Positions 22,389-32,156 of a stretch of DNA of 33,580 bases are shown in pieces (position 1 is the stretch's first letter; each line of letters starts with the position of its first letter). The notes under the pieces are model-generated. The model was given only the letters and a program-made list of their open reading frames with translations. It did no database searches and was not told the origin of the DNA. Where the stretch lies: assembly GCA_903842855.1 (NCBI GenBank), contig CAIMNT010000214.1:1-33580 (forward strand), written 5' to 3'. The DNA comes from an uncultured Actinomycetes bacterium. Lineage in GTDB: Bacteria; Actinomycetota; Actinomycetes; Nanopelagicales; Nanopelagicaceae. The position numbers and the translations under genes were made by a program.

Positions 22389-23090
22389 ATGAAGTCTCTC
22401 TCACCCATTATTTTGGCGCTCGACACCGATGAGGTAGAAACTGCCCTCTCCTGGATTGAACTTACTCGCGACTCGGTTGATGTCTATAAGGTGGGTTTGG
22501 AGTTCTTTCTCAAACATGGAGCTGCTGGATTGCAGCTTTTGCGAAAGAGCTCAGATTTTGAGCTATTTTTGGATTTAAAATTGCACGATATTCCTAACAC
22601 AGTTGCTGGCGCTGTCGCCTCGGTTGTTGGTTTATCGCCGCGTTTTTTAACGGTACATGCGTCGGGTGGCGCAAATATGGTGCGAGCGGCTGTGGAGCAA
22701 GGGCCACAGATCGCCATAACTGCGGTTACCGTTCTCACCTCAATTGATCAAGAGGAATTGGTCAAGATGGGAGTCTCACTCACTCCGATTGATTATGCAC
22801 TTGCTTTAGCAAAGAATTCAGTGGATGCAGGTGCCCGTGCAATTGTCTGCTCACCTTTAGAAGTCGAAGCGATTCGGCAAGCGGTGGGTCAAAGTGTTGA
22901 ACTCATTACTCCTGGCGTGCGCCCTGCAGGCTCCGATGTGGGAGATCAGAGTCGGGTAATGACTCCGCGAGATGCGATTTCGGCAGGTGCTGACTTTTTG
23001 GTCATGGGTCGTCCCATCACTTCGTACTTCCAAAAATCTCCCCAAGCTATGCGGGAGCGAGCACTAGAGATGCGAGAATCCCTCAATTGA
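22389..23090 (+). CDS. pyrF: Orotidine-5'-phosphate decarboxylase
   Basis: MKSLSPIILALDTDE, FLDLKLHDIPNTVAGA, TPGVRPAG, FLVMGRPIT; the longer ORF (from 22239) overlaps pyrD, so ATG 22389 with upstream GGAG is preferred. Confidence 0.94.
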   Translation: MKSLSPIILALDTDEVETALSWIELTRDSVDVYKVGLEFFLKHGAAGLQLLRKSSDFELFLDLKLHDIPNTVAGAVASVVGLSPRFLTVHASGGANMVRAAVEQGPQIAITAVTVLTSIDQEELVKMGVSLTPIDYALALAKNSVDAGARAIVCSPLEVEAIRQAVGQSVELITPGVRPAGSDVGDQSRVMTPRDAISAGADFLVMGRPITSYFQKSPQAMRERALEMRESLN

Positions 23091-23962
23091 GCAAAGTTCC
23101 TCCTCCTCGTCTCTCACTCGAGGAGCGTCGTGCGGCGTTAGAGAAAGCGAAATCCTCCAGGCAAGATCGCGCCGGCGTTAAACGTTCTATTGCTTTAGGG
23201 GAGATATCGATCTTTGAAGCGATCAGCGACCCTCGTGAATCTATTAGGCGGATGAAAGTGATAGATCTCCTATCGGCCCTGCCTGGCGTCGGGAAATCTC
23301 GGGCAACTTTAATTATGGAACGCCGTAATATTTCCCTCACGCGCAGAATTGGCGGTTTAGGGCAACTGCAGGTCAAAGCACTGGGAAAGGAGCTCGCTGT
23401 GTCTAAGGGAGAGCCGACCCGAGGGAACCTCATCGTGATTTCAGGGCCAGGAGGAGTGGGCAAGAGCACCATAACCTCAGCCCTGCGTGGTGATCCTAGA
23501 TTTTGGATTAGCGTCTCTGCCACAACTCGCGAACCCCGTGTGGGAGAGCGAGATGGCGTCGATTACTTCTTCCACACACACGCGAAATTTATGGAGCTCA
23601 TCGAAAAAGGGGAGTTCTTGGAGTGGGCAGAGTTTGCAGGAAATTTGTATGGGACACCTCGAACTCCCGTTGAAGAGTGGCGCCGCCTAGGAAAACACGT
23701 CATATTGGAGATCGAGATTGCAGGTGCTAGGCAGGTCAGGGTTCAAGAGCCTGGAGCGACCTTGGTATTTATTGCCCCTCCATCATGGGATGAGTTAGTC
23801 AGAAGGCTGACCGGCAGGGGTACTGATTCTCCAGAGAGGCGGGCAGCCAGGCTAGCCTTAGCAGAGGAAGAGATGGCTGCATCTGGCGAATTTGACGCCA
23901 TCCTTGTAAATGAGAGTGTCGAAGGGTTGATAGCTGAACTGGTATCCTTGGCGACTGCTTAA
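23087..23962 (+). CDS. gmk: Fused actinobacterial integration host factor (mIHF) and guanylate kinase
   Basis: Residues 1 to about 104 match the mIHF pattern (PPPRLSLEERRAALEKAKSSRQDRAGVK...MKVIDLLSALPGVGKSRATLIMERRNISLTRRIGGLGQLQVKALGKEL). The rest is Gmk (NLIVISGPGGVGKSTI, ISVSATTREPRVGERDGVDYFF, EWAEFAGNLYGTP, ILEIEIAGARQVR). One uninterrupted frame, TTG start. Confidence 0.9.
   Translation: MSKVPPPRLSLEERRAALEKAKSSRQDRAGVKRSIALGEISIFEAISDPRESIRRMKVIDLLSALPGVGKSRATLIMERRNISLTRRIGGLGQLQVKALGKELAVSKGEPTRGNLIVISGPGGVGKSTITSALRGDPRFWISVSATTREPRVGERDGVDYFFHTHAKFMELIEKGEFLEWAEFAGNLYGTPRTPVEEWRRLGKHVILEIEIAGARQVRVQEPGATLVFIAPPSWDELVRRLTGRGTDSPERRAARLALAEEEMAASGEFDAILVNESVEGLIAELVSLATA
23386..23401 (+). 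promoter_or_regulatory. Possible internal translation start for Gmk: AAAGGAG-N6-GTG
   Basis: AAAGGAG 23386-23392, 6-nt spacer CTCGCT, in-frame GTG 23399-23401 at the mIHF/Gmk domain junction. Confidence 0.55.
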
Positions 23963-23984
23963 CTGACGAATAGAGGGGACATAC

Positions 23985-24275
23985 ATGTCTGCTGAACTTA
24001 CTGATGGAATCACTCACCCTTCAATCGATGAGCTTTTAGAGGCGGCTGGATCCAAGTACAGCTTGGTTCTATACGCAGCCAAGCGCGCGCGTCAGATCAA
24101 CGCTTACTATTCTCAACTCGGAGAGGGTCTCCTTGAATACGTAGGACCCCTAGTAGAGACATACGTGCACGAGAAGCCACTTTCAATCGCGCTTCGTGAG
24201 ATCAACCAAGGTCTTTTGACCATTGAAAACTTAGAGCCCGTTGCGGAAGCTCCTATCTCAGAAGTCTCAGCTTAA
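23985..24275 (+). CDS. rpoZ: RNA polymerase omega subunit
   Basis: [52 protein letters not shown]; follows gmk; SD-like gagggga upstream. Confidence 0.96.
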   Translation: MSAELTDGITHPSIDELLEAAGSKYSLVLYAAKRARQINAYYSQLGEGLLEYVGPLVETYVHEKPLSIALREINQGLLTIENLEPVAEAPISEVSA

Positions 24276-24287
24276 TTTAGCCCTTTC

Positions 24288-25484
24288 ATGTACCCACCAG
24301 GACGCGAGATTCTGCTCGGCGTAACTGGGGGTATCTCGGCATACAAATCATGCGATCTCTTGCGTCGACTACGCGATGAGGGCTACCTAGTAACGGTTGT
24401 TCCGACACGAGCTAGTCTCAACTTTGTTGGAATCGCCACATGGGAGGCCCTGTCAGCTCGTCCCGTCCCAGTCGATATTTGGAATAACGTGCACCAAGTT
24501 CCTCACATCTCACTTGCTAAGCGCGCCGATGCGATCGTAATCGCACCAGCTACCGCAGATCTTCTCGCCAAATGCGCCGCCGGTATCGCTGACGATCTTT
24601 TGACTAATGTACTTCTCGCTAGCCCTGCCCCAGTTCTCTTTGTTCCCGCCATGCACACCGAGATGTGGTTGAGTGCGGCTACACAGGAGAACGTTCGCCG
24701 CCTTAAAGAACGCGGTTTCATTGTGATGGAGCCCGAGGTCGGAAAACTGACCAGTGGGGACAGCGGAGTAGGTCGTTATCCAGAGAGTCCCACGATCATT
24801 AATTCACTCAGCGCGATGCTCGATCACCGCGCTGACCTCAAGGGGAGAAGGATTCTCATCTCAGCAGGTGGGACGAGAGAAGACATAGATCCAGTGCGCT
24901 ACATTGGAAATCACTCCTCGGGCAAACAGGGGTATGCCCTGGCGTATGCCGCCGCAACAAGAGGGGGCGAAGTCACTTTGGTCTCCGCCAACGCCTCCCT
25001 CCCTGACATCGAAGGGATAAAGACAATCCACGTTCGCAGCGCCATCGAGATGCAGAGTGCTTTAGAAAGCGAATTTGATAGCACGGATATTTTGATTATG
25101 GCTGCAGCTATCGCAGATGTGCGTCCTGCCCACGTAAGTGACGTAAAGATTTCCAAGGATGAGCTTTCTGAGATTGCTCTGACTCGAAACCCGGATATTA
25201 CACAGCTGCTATCGACCCGTAAGGTCAAGCAGGTCATGATTGGTTTCGCCGCCCAGACAAACACCGCCGAATCCGGTGGCTTGCATGCCGCTGCGAGTAA
25301 GTTGCAAGTTAAGGGTCTTGATTATATTTACTATAATGATGTATCTGGTGGTCAGATATTTGGTTCGGAGGAAACCCAAGGTGTGATCCTAGGCAGTGAT
25401 GGATCTAAACAACCTTTTCCGCGTGCATCTAAAATGACACTGGCGAACAAACTTCTAGATTTGGCCAAGAATAAGTTAGGTTAG
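24288..25484 (+). CDS. coaBC: Bifunctional phosphopantothenoylcysteine decarboxylase / phosphopantothenate-cysteine ligase
   Basis: [72 protein letters not shown]. Confidence 0.96.
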   Translation: MYPPGREILLGVTGGISAYKSCDLLRRLRDEGYLVTVVPTRASLNFVGIATWEALSARPVPVDIWNNVHQVPHISLAKRADAIVIAPATADLLAKCAAGIADDLLTNVLLASPAPVLFVPAMHTEMWLSAATQENVRRLKERGFIVMEPEVGKLTSGDSGVGRYPESPTIINSLSAMLDHRADLKGRRILISAGGTREDIDPVRYIGNHSSGKQGYALAYAAATRGGEVTLVSANASLPDIEGIKTIHVRSAIEMQSALESEFDSTDILIMAAAIADVRPAHVSDVKISKDELSEIALTRNPDITQLLSTRKVKQVMIGFAAQTNTAESGGLHAAASKLQVKGLDYIYYNDVSGGQIFGSEETQGVILGSDGSKQPFPRASKMTLANKLLDLAKNKLG

Positions 25485-25488
25485 CCCA
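25477..25488 (+). promoter_or_regulatory. Putative leaderless promoter -10 (TAGGTT-N6-ATG) for metK
   Basis: TAGGTT 25477-25482, AGCCCA spacer, ATG 25489; the hexamer lies in the last codons of coaBC. Confidence 0.45.
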
Positions 25489-26682
25489 ATGACTAAGCGC
25501 CTTTTCACATCTGAGTCCGTAACAGAGGGCCATCCCGACAAGATTGCAGATCAAATTTCCGATGCCATTCTTGATTCACTCCTGAGCCAAGATATCAAGA
25601 GCCGTGTAGCGGTTGAAACCTTAATAACCACTGGTCAAGTTCATGTTGCTGGAGAGGTAACCACAAAGGGTTACGCAGATGTGATGAGCATCGTGCGGGA
25701 TACTGTACTTGAAATTGGTTACGACTCATCGGATAAAGGCTTTGATGGAAATTCCTGTGGCGTATCACTCTCGATCGGGCAGCAATCTAGTGATATCGCG
25801 CAAGGCGTGAATTCCGCCTTTGAAAATCGCGTCTCTTCCTCCCAAGATCCTTTGGATTTACAAGGAGCGGGCGACCAAGGGCTGATGTTCGGTTATGCCT
25901 GCCAAGATACCGCCGAGCTCATGCCTCTGCCTATCTCGCTAGCTCATCAGCTCTCTCAACAACTTGCCCACGTTCGCAAAACAGGAGAGCTTGATTACCT
26001 CCGTCCAGATGGAAAGACTCAAGTCACCATTGAGTACGACGGGAATCGGGCAGTTGCGCTCAATACGATCGTTATCTCCTCGCAGCATGCTGCACATGTT
26101 GATCTCACTACACAGCTATCACCAGACCTTGAGAGGTTGGTGATAGCTCCAGTCCTATCAGAGTTAGAACTTGATCACTCCAACGTGCGCATTCTCATCA
26201 ACCCAACTGGTCGTTTTGTGACGGGTGGTCCCATGGGGGATGCAGGGCTCACTGGTCGCAAAATCATCGTTGATACTTATGGCGGAATGGCACGTCATGG
26301 CGGGGGAGCTTTCTCCGGAAAGGATCCTTCAAAGGTCGATCGATCTGCCGCCTATGCGATGCGCTGGGTTGCGAAGAATGTCGTCGCTGCCGGGTTAGCT
26401 TCACGCTGTGAAGTACAAGTTGCCTATGCAATTGGAAAGGCTCAGCCCGTTGGTCTCTTTGTTGAATGCTTCGGAACAGAGAAAGTTCCAGTTATTCAGA
26501 TTGAGTCAGCGATTGAACAAGTGTTTGACCTACGTCCTGCAGCCATCATTCGCGATCTGGATCTCTTGCGTCCGATATATCAAAAGACTGCAAGTTACGG
26601 CCATTTTGGGCGCGAACTTCCGCAATTCTCATGGGAGAAGAGTGATCGAAGTGCGCTCCTACAGAAGGCTGTTCAAGGCTAG
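25489..26682 (+). CDS. metK: S-adenosylmethionine synthetase
   Basis: [78 protein letters not shown]. Confidence 0.98.
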   Translation: MTKRLFTSESVTEGHPDKIADQISDAILDSLLSQDIKSRVAVETLITTGQVHVAGEVTTKGYADVMSIVRDTVLEIGYDSSDKGFDGNSCGVSLSIGQQSSDIAQGVNSAFENRVSSSQDPLDLQGAGDQGLMFGYACQDTAELMPLPISLAHQLSQQLAHVRKTGELDYLRPDGKTQVTIEYDGNRAVALNTIVISSQHAAHVDLTTQLSPDLERLVIAPVLSELELDHSNVRILINPTGRFVTGGPMGDAGLTGRKIIVDTYGGMARHGGGAFSGKDPSKVDRSAAYAMRWVAKNVVAAGLASRCEVQVAYAIGKAQPVGLFVECFGTEKVPVIQIESAIEQVFDLRPAAIIRDLDLLRPIYQKTASYGHFGRELPQFSWEKSDRSALLQKAVQG

Positions 26683-26688
26683 TTCGCC

Positions 26689-28569
26689 GTGGCTGAGTTA
26701 AAGCCACTCAAGCTCAAAGCGCAGAGCGCGCAGATCACTCGTCCCTTGGCAAGTGAAGAACCTTTCGTTCGCGTGCTCGTAGATCACCAGATTCCGCATC
26801 TTGACAAGATATATGAATACACCGTGCCGCAAGATTTCAGTAGCGCAACTCAAATTGGTGCCTTAGTTGAGATTGAGTTTGGACACTCGCTCACCCAAGG
26901 CATAATTCTTTCCCGTTCTACCGAGAGCGAAAACGCTGGAAAACTTAAACAGATCAGGAAGATCCTCTCCCAAGAGCCTTACATTCTCGAGCAACAGATT
27001 TCATTAATTTCGTCCGCCAGCAGACTGTACGGTGCTTCAGAATGGGATTTCATTCGAAGTACTGTCCCGCCGTTCTCAAAACAAGGGGAGAGGCAACCCC
27101 TTGAAAATCCGAATCAAGATACTAAGCCGCGGAGTACAGCTAACCTACCTGAGTCATTACAGGAGATTTTATCGAGTACTGCGCACTTGAACTGTGCCAT
27201 TGAGCTTCCTATCTCCACTCCCTATTGGCAGATCGCGTCACAGATCGGGTTGGAGCGGGGGAGATTCGGACCGGTCTTGTTTCTCTTGCCCAACGAAAGA
27301 GAACTCAACCTCTTCGAACGCTACCTCACAGCTCTTGGAGAAGATGTCGTGAGCGTGCGATCGAGCGATCCGAAGAGTGAGCGCTATCGCAAATATTTAC
27401 GAAGTCGCTCTAGATCATACGGTTTCATTTTGGGTACACGGAGTTCCGCCTTGCTTCCACTTGTAGATGGTGGCTCCATCGTTCTAGTTGATGACGGCGA
27501 TGAGTCTCACTACGAACGCAAAGCGCCGACCTGGAACACTCGAGAATTAGTTCAGTTACGTGAATCGGACGGTTCAGTTCTTTATGTGAGTTCTAGCCTA
27601 AGTGCAGAGTTGGCGGATCGCGTGGAGCGAGGCGAATTACGCCTTTATCGCTTCCCGAAACCAACGTCACCTGCCTATACATCTGAGAAATCTTCAGGAG
27701 AGCGCGAGTATCACTCCATCATACGATCGGGTCTTGCTGAAGGCTCGGTACTCATCAGCGTCCTTGGGTCGGGATATGTAACCTCATTTTCTTGCCAAAA
27801 ATGTCGCAACATCGCTTTGTGCACCTGCGGCGCCAAACTCTTCATTCCTAGCCGCGGAATCAATCCACGATGCGCAACATGCACATCAGAATTTATTGAA
27901 TGGAAGTGCGCTTGGTGCCAAGAAAATAAGCCTCGAATCGTTCGAAGTGGAGTGAATCGTCACGCCGAAGAATTTGGTCGAGCATTTCCTCGTTATCCGG
28001 TGATCACATCAAGTGGTCTTAACCCAGTTCCAGAACTTCCGATGGGTAGAAATCTGGTCCTAAGCACTCCTGGCGTTGAACCACGTGGGATTTATGCCGC
28101 TCAAGTATTTCTTGATTTAGAAGTTCAACTTTTGCGCACAACCCTGCGAGCTAAAGAAGAGTTACGCCTTCATCTAGCGCGAAATCTCACCTCTCTTAAA
28201 CCTGGCGGGGCCGTCTACTTCTCGCTCTTGCCGAGCGATCCATTCCTACAGAGCATCTTGCGTGGAAATTCGCTCATAGCGGCAGAGCGCGAGATTGAGG
28301 AGCGCGACTCCGTCTCATTGCCTCCCCATTTTCTCGCCATCTTGATCCATGGGGAGGGGATCGAATCACTCATCAATGTTTTGAGCGACTTACCTAGCGT
28401 TCAAATGACCGGGCCTTTTTTACGAAATAAGAAGAAAACCCTGCTAGTCAAGGCACCGATGATAGATCGAGCAAGACTCGTAGAACTGTTGTCACAGATC
28501 AACAGGGTGCAAAGTATGCGTAAAGAGCCACTTTTGACCTATCAGATTAATCCCTATTCTTTGAATTGA
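26689..28569 (+). CDS. priA: Probable replication restart protein PriA (actinobacterial, helicase motifs degenerate)
   Basis: N-terminal 3'BD-like region (VRVLVDHQIPHLDKIYEYTVP); zinc-binding cysteines CQKCRNIALCTCGAKL...CATC...CAWC; metK-priA-def-fmt order; no GxGKT or DExH motif. Confidence 0.82.
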   Translation: MAELKPLKLKAQSAQITRPLASEEPFVRVLVDHQIPHLDKIYEYTVPQDFSSATQIGALVEIEFGHSLTQGIILSRSTESENAGKLKQIRKILSQEPYILEQQISLISSASRLYGASEWDFIRSTVPPFSKQGERQPLENPNQDTKPRSTANLPESLQEILSSTAHLNCAIELPISTPYWQIASQIGLERGRFGPVLFLLPNERELNLFERYLTALGEDVVSVRSSDPKSERYRKYLRSRSRSYGFILGTRSSALLPLVDGGSIVLVDDGDESHYERKAPTWNTRELVQLRESDGSVLYVSSSLSAELADRVERGELRLYRFPKPTSPAYTSEKSSGEREYHSIIRSGLAEGSVLISVLGSGYVTSFSCQKCRNIALCTCGAKLFIPSRGINPRCATCTSEFIEWKCAWCQENKPRIVRSGVNRHAEEFGRAFPRYPVITSSGLNPVPELPMGRNLVLSTPGVEPRGIYAAQVFLDLEVQLLRTTLRAKEELRLHLARNLTSLKPGGAVYFSLLPSDPFLQSILRGNSLIAAEREIEERDSVSLPPHFLAILIHGEGIESLINVLSDLPSVQMTGPFLRNKKKTLLVKAPMIDRARLVELLSQINRVQSMRKEPLLTYQINPYSLN

Positions 28570-28581
28570 GTTAGCCCCTAG

Positions 28582-28593
28582 TAGACTCTTCGT
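28582..28593 (+). promoter_or_regulatory. Putative leaderless promoter -10 (TAGACT-N6-ATG) for def
   Basis: TAGACT 28582-28587, CTTCGT spacer, ATG 28594; TTGAAT at 28561-28566 is a possible -35 with a short 15-nt spacer. Confidence 0.65.
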
Positions 28594-29154
28594 ATGTCTA
28601 TCCAGCCCATTCGTCTCTTTGGCGACCCTGTTCTGACGACTCCCGCATCCCCTGTTGCAGTTTTCGATAAAGAGCTGCGCAAGCTAGTCAAAGACCTAAC
28701 CGATACGATGAAAGATGCCCCTGGGGCGGGTCTAGCAGCACCGCAAATCGGCGTTCCGCTTCGCGTCTTTGTCTGGGATGTAGATGATGAGATTGGTCAT
28801 TTAATCAATCCATCGCTCTCGCTAAGTGAAGAGATGCAAGATGGACAAGAAGGATGTCTCTCCTTTCCTGACATCTATTTTGATACCCCCAGGGCTCTGC
28901 GCGTAGTGGCTCGCGGCATGAATATGCACGGGGAGCCAGTTACTGTCGAAGGCTCTGAGTACTTAGCTCGGGCGATTCAACATGAAACGGATCACTTGGA
29001 TGGGATCCTCTTTATTGATCGCATGCCAGGAGAATCTCGCAAACTTGCCATGAAGGAGATCAGGGAGAGCGAATGGTTTGGCTCTGCCGTAGCCCATGGT
29101 CGCGAACCCGTGATCAAGGTCTCTCCGCATGCCACCCGCGGCTTAGGAATATAG
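28594..29154 (+). CDS. def: Peptide deformylase
   Basis: GAGLAAPQIGVPLRVFVWD, EGCLSFPDIY, IQHETDHLDGILFIDRM. Confidence 0.97.
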   Translation: MSIQPIRLFGDPVLTTPASPVAVFDKELRKLVKDLTDTMKDAPGAGLAAPQIGVPLRVFVWDVDDEIGHLINPSLSLSEEMQDGQEGCLSFPDIYFDTPRALRVVARGMNMHGEPVTVEGSEYLARAIQHETDHLDGILFIDRMPGESRKLAMKEIRESEWFGSAVAHGREPVIKVSPHATRGLGI

Positions 29155-29160
29155 GTTCTC

Positions 29161-30081
29161 TTGCAAATATCTGTAGCGTCATCTTCCCTAATAGCGGTCC
29201 CTATCGTTGAGGCGATCTTAGCCTCGGAGCACACTCTGGCATCTGTTATCTCCACCCCGGATAGAAAATCTGGACGAGGGCAGATTGAAACTCCTACCCC
29301 TTTGGCGAAATGGAGTGAGGATCAGGGTTTTATCGTCGCCAAACCGTATGACACTCCAACCTTGAACCAACATCTCCTAGCGGTACAACCCCAACTGATC
29401 ATCACCGCCTCCTATGGTCGATTGATACCCGTTGAAGTTCTGCATGGACCGCGTTTTGGTTGGCTTAACGTGCATTTCTCCCTTTTACCTAGATGGCGTG
29501 GGGCAGCCCCGGTCCAATGGGCACTGCTTGAAGGAGATGCCGTCACTGGGATCTCAATCTTCAAGCTAGATAAAGGGATGGATACCGGTCCCATCTATCT
29601 TCAAGAGGAAGTCGAAATTGGTCAGAATGACACATCCACTGATCTCCTAGATCGGATGAGTCAGGTGGCCGCAGCCCGAATCATGGATGTTGTGGCCGAT
29701 ATTCGAAAGGGAGTTAAGCCCAGACCACAACCTGCAGCCGGTGTAACTCTTGCGCCAAAGATCTCGAAGGAGATGGCTAAAATTGATTGGTCGACGGGAG
29801 CGGATGCAATACTCCGTCAGGTTCGGGCCTTAGATGAACGCCCTGGTACCTGGTCAACTTTCCGTACAGAACGAGTTGCCATTCATAAACTTCACGAATC
29901 ACTCCTTCCTAATTCCCTTAAGAAACCGGGTGAGATCGCTTTAGTAGATTCCTCACTCTTGGTTCGATGTGCCGATAGCGTCCTAGAAATATCTGAATTG
30001 ACCCCCGCGGGAAAGAAGAGGATGTCGGGAGCCGACTTCGCAAGAGGTGCTCGTCTGAATCCAGGAGAGAGCTTCGAGTAG
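29161..30081 (+). CDS. fmt: Methionyl-tRNA formyltransferase
   Basis: TTG start; SVISTPDRKSGRGQ, GWLNVHFSLLPRWRGAAPVQWALLEGDAVTGISIFKLDKGMDTGPIY, RALDERPGTWS. Confidence 0.96.
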   Translation: MQISVASSSLIAVPIVEAILASEHTLASVISTPDRKSGRGQIETPTPLAKWSEDQGFIVAKPYDTPTLNQHLLAVQPQLIITASYGRLIPVEVLHGPRFGWLNVHFSLLPRWRGAAPVQWALLEGDAVTGISIFKLDKGMDTGPIYLQEEVEIGQNDTSTDLLDRMSQVAAARIMDVVADIRKGVKPRPQPAAGVTLAPKISKEMAKIDWSTGADAILRQVRALDERPGTWSTFRTERVAIHKLHESLLPNSLKKPGEIALVDSSLLVRCADSVLEISELTPAGKKRMSGADFARGARLNPGESFE

Positions 30082-31433
30082 TGGCCAACGTCGGGAAGAA
30101 ACCCATGGCGGAACCGGCACGATTGCTCGTCTTCCAATTGCTCACTCAAGTAAATCGTCAAGGGGCATACGCAAACTTGCGACTTCCTGAACTTTTGGCG
30201 CAGTCGACTCTTGCGGAGCGAGATAGGGCATTTGCTACTGAACTTGGATACGGAACGTTGCGAATGCAAGGTAAACATGACGCTCTCATCAAGAGACATA
30301 TTGATAGACCCTTTGAAGAAGTAGATCCAGGAATTATCGACATCTTGCGTATGGGGATTCATCAAGTCAAAGAGATGCGGGTTCCAGATCATGCTGCGGT
30401 GAGTGAAACTGTGGAAGTAGCGCGAGCAACCATTGGTGAGTCGAGAGCAAGCTTCGTGAACGCCATACTGCGGAAGGCAACTTCGGATAGCACCTTCGAA
30501 TCAGATTTAGCTTCTATTTCAGATGAAAAGAAGAGGCTCGCATCTATCTACTCGCACCCCGAGTGGGAGGTCGCAGCTTTCTACGACCAACTGCGTGACT
30601 GGCAAAGGGTAGAAGATCTACTTGCAGCTAATAACCGCCCGGTCAAACCACATCTGATTGCTTGGTCTGGAAGAAGTACAAAAGAGGAATTAATGGAAGA
30701 GGGCGGAGAGGTTCTTGATTGGACTGAGCGCGGTGTGCTTTCAGCCAAGATGCCAGGACTATACAAGGCAGTCCGCGAGCGCCGAGCAGGTGTACAAGAT
30801 CGAGGATCTCAACTGGTCTCGAAGATCTTCCTAAACACTGCAAAAGATTCGATCGTGCCGCTCACTTGGCTAGATATGTGTGCTGGTCCGGGAGGCAAAG
30901 CTTCTGCAATTTTTTCGGAGTTGTTACAAACTCGCCCAGGTGATCAGTTCACCGCTAATGAGCCAAGCGAACATCGCGCCAAACTTGTTGCACAGGTGAT
31001 TCCCCACGAACACGTAATTAGTTATCCGGGTCAAGATCTACCCAGCCTAGGTATTACCTATGACCGAATCATTATTGATGCGCCATGCACCGGATTGGGT
31101 GCGTTGCGACGCAGACCCGAAGCGCGATGGAGAAGAACTCCTCAAGACCTTAAAGAGTTAGTGCACACGCAAAAGGAGCTACTTACTGCAGGATTGCAGT
31201 TATTGAGACCCGGGGGAGTGTTGGCCTATGTCACCTGTTCGCCCCATCTACTTGAGACTAAGGCACAGATTTTAGAAGTGCTGCACCGTAACCCCGATTT
31301 GCATCTGTTGGGTGTTGAAGATTTCCTTCCAGCAGGCGTGCCCCACCGTGTTATTACAGAGCAGGGAGCCTTGCAGTTGTGGACTGATACAGATGATTCC
31401 GACTCGATGTTTATGGCCTTCCTAACTCGTTAA
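30081..31433 (+). CDS. rsmB: 16S rRNA (cytosine-5)-methyltransferase RsmB/Sun, with NusB-like N-terminal domain
   Basis: N-terminal NusB-like domain; WLDMCAGPGGKASAIFSEL, IIIDAPCTGLGALRRRPEARWR, GGVLAYVTCSPHLLET. Confidence 0.94.
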   Translation: MANVGKKPMAEPARLLVFQLLTQVNRQGAYANLRLPELLAQSTLAERDRAFATELGYGTLRMQGKHDALIKRHIDRPFEEVDPGIIDILRMGIHQVKEMRVPDHAAVSETVEVARATIGESRASFVNAILRKATSDSTFESDLASISDEKKRLASIYSHPEWEVAAFYDQLRDWQRVEDLLAANNRPVKPHLIAWSGRSTKEELMEEGGEVLDWTERGVLSAKMPGLYKAVRERRAGVQDRGSQLVSKIFLNTAKDSIVPLTWLDMCAGPGGKASAIFSELLQTRPGDQFTANEPSEHRAKLVAQVIPHEHVISYPGQDLPSLGITYDRIIIDAPCTGLGALRRRPEARWRRTPQDLKELVHTQKELLTAGLQLLRPGGVLAYVTCSPHLLETKAQILEVLHRNPDLHLLGVEDFLPAGVPHRVITEQGALQLWTDTDDSDSMFMAFLTR

Positions 31434-31444
31434 GTCCCTTTCGG

Positions 31445-31456
31445 TAGAGTATCTAC
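31445..31456 (+). promoter_or_regulatory. Putative leaderless promoter -10 (TAGAGT-N6-ATG) for rpe
   Basis: TAGAGT 31445-31450, ATCTAC spacer, ATG 31457; no SD. Confidence 0.6.
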
Positions 31457-32113
31457 ATGGCGATTCGGATCTGTCCTAGCATTCTCAATGCCGATCACTC
31501 GCAACTCCATAATGAGATTCACCGAGTTGCAACCGCTGATCTATTACATCTCGATGTGATGGACAATATCTTTGTGCCGAACAAAACCTTCACTTTGGAA
31601 GAGTGCGCGGAAATCATCGCTGATTCAGATATACCCGTGGACTCACATCTCATGATCGCAGATCCAGATACCTCTGCAATTAAATATGCGCAAGCAGGAA
31701 GTGCCAGTGTTACCTTTCACTTTGAGGCGAGCCAAAACCCTCGCGCAACAATTCTGCAATTGAAGGCGAGCGGAGTTCGCGTTGGAGTGGCAATCAAACC
31801 CAAGACAACTTTTGAGAGAGTTGCCGATCTGCTTGAACATATCGACATGCTTCTCATCATGACCGTGGAACCTGGATTCGGCGGGCAGAGCTTCATGGCC
31901 GATCAACTGCCAAAGATTTCAGAGGCTCGGAGAGCTCTCCTAGAGCTGGGTGGCTCTGTGCCGTGGCTTCAGGTGGATGGAGGAATATCACTTGAGACGA
32001 TAGCTCTGGCATCTCAGGCTGGAGCAGATACCTTTGTGGCGGGAAGCGCGATCTACAAGGCCAAGAGCCCCGCAGAGATGATTGCCGCACTCAGGGTTGC
32101 AGCCACCATCTAA
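31457..32113 (+). CDS. rpe: Ribulose-phosphate 3-epimerase
   Basis: RICPSILNADHSQL, LHLDVMDNIFVPNKTF, DSHLMIADPD, LIMTVEPGFGGQSFM, LQVDGGISLETI. Confidence 0.97.
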   Translation: MAIRICPSILNADHSQLHNEIHRVATADLLHLDVMDNIFVPNKTFTLEECAEIIADSDIPVDSHLMIADPDTSAIKYAQAGSASVTFHFEASQNPRATILQLKASGVRVGVAIKPKTTFERVADLLEHIDMLLIMTVEPGFGGQSFMADQLPKISEARRALLELGGSVPWLQVDGGISLETIALASQAGADTFVAGSAIYKAKSPAEMIAALRVAATI

Positions 32114-32156
32114 CCGTTAGAGTGGAATTTTGTACTCCCTGTGAGACAATTAGCCC

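Noticed and set aside
23083-23523. 146-aa minus-strand ORF opposite mihF::gmk
   Set aside because: Entirely antisense to the fused ORF whose mIHF and Gmk motifs are clear; Arg/Ser/Pro-rich shadow ORF.
29892-30392. 166-aa minus-strand ORF spanning the fmt/rsmB junction
   Set aside because: Overlaps two confidently assigned genes; no recognisable domain or start signals.
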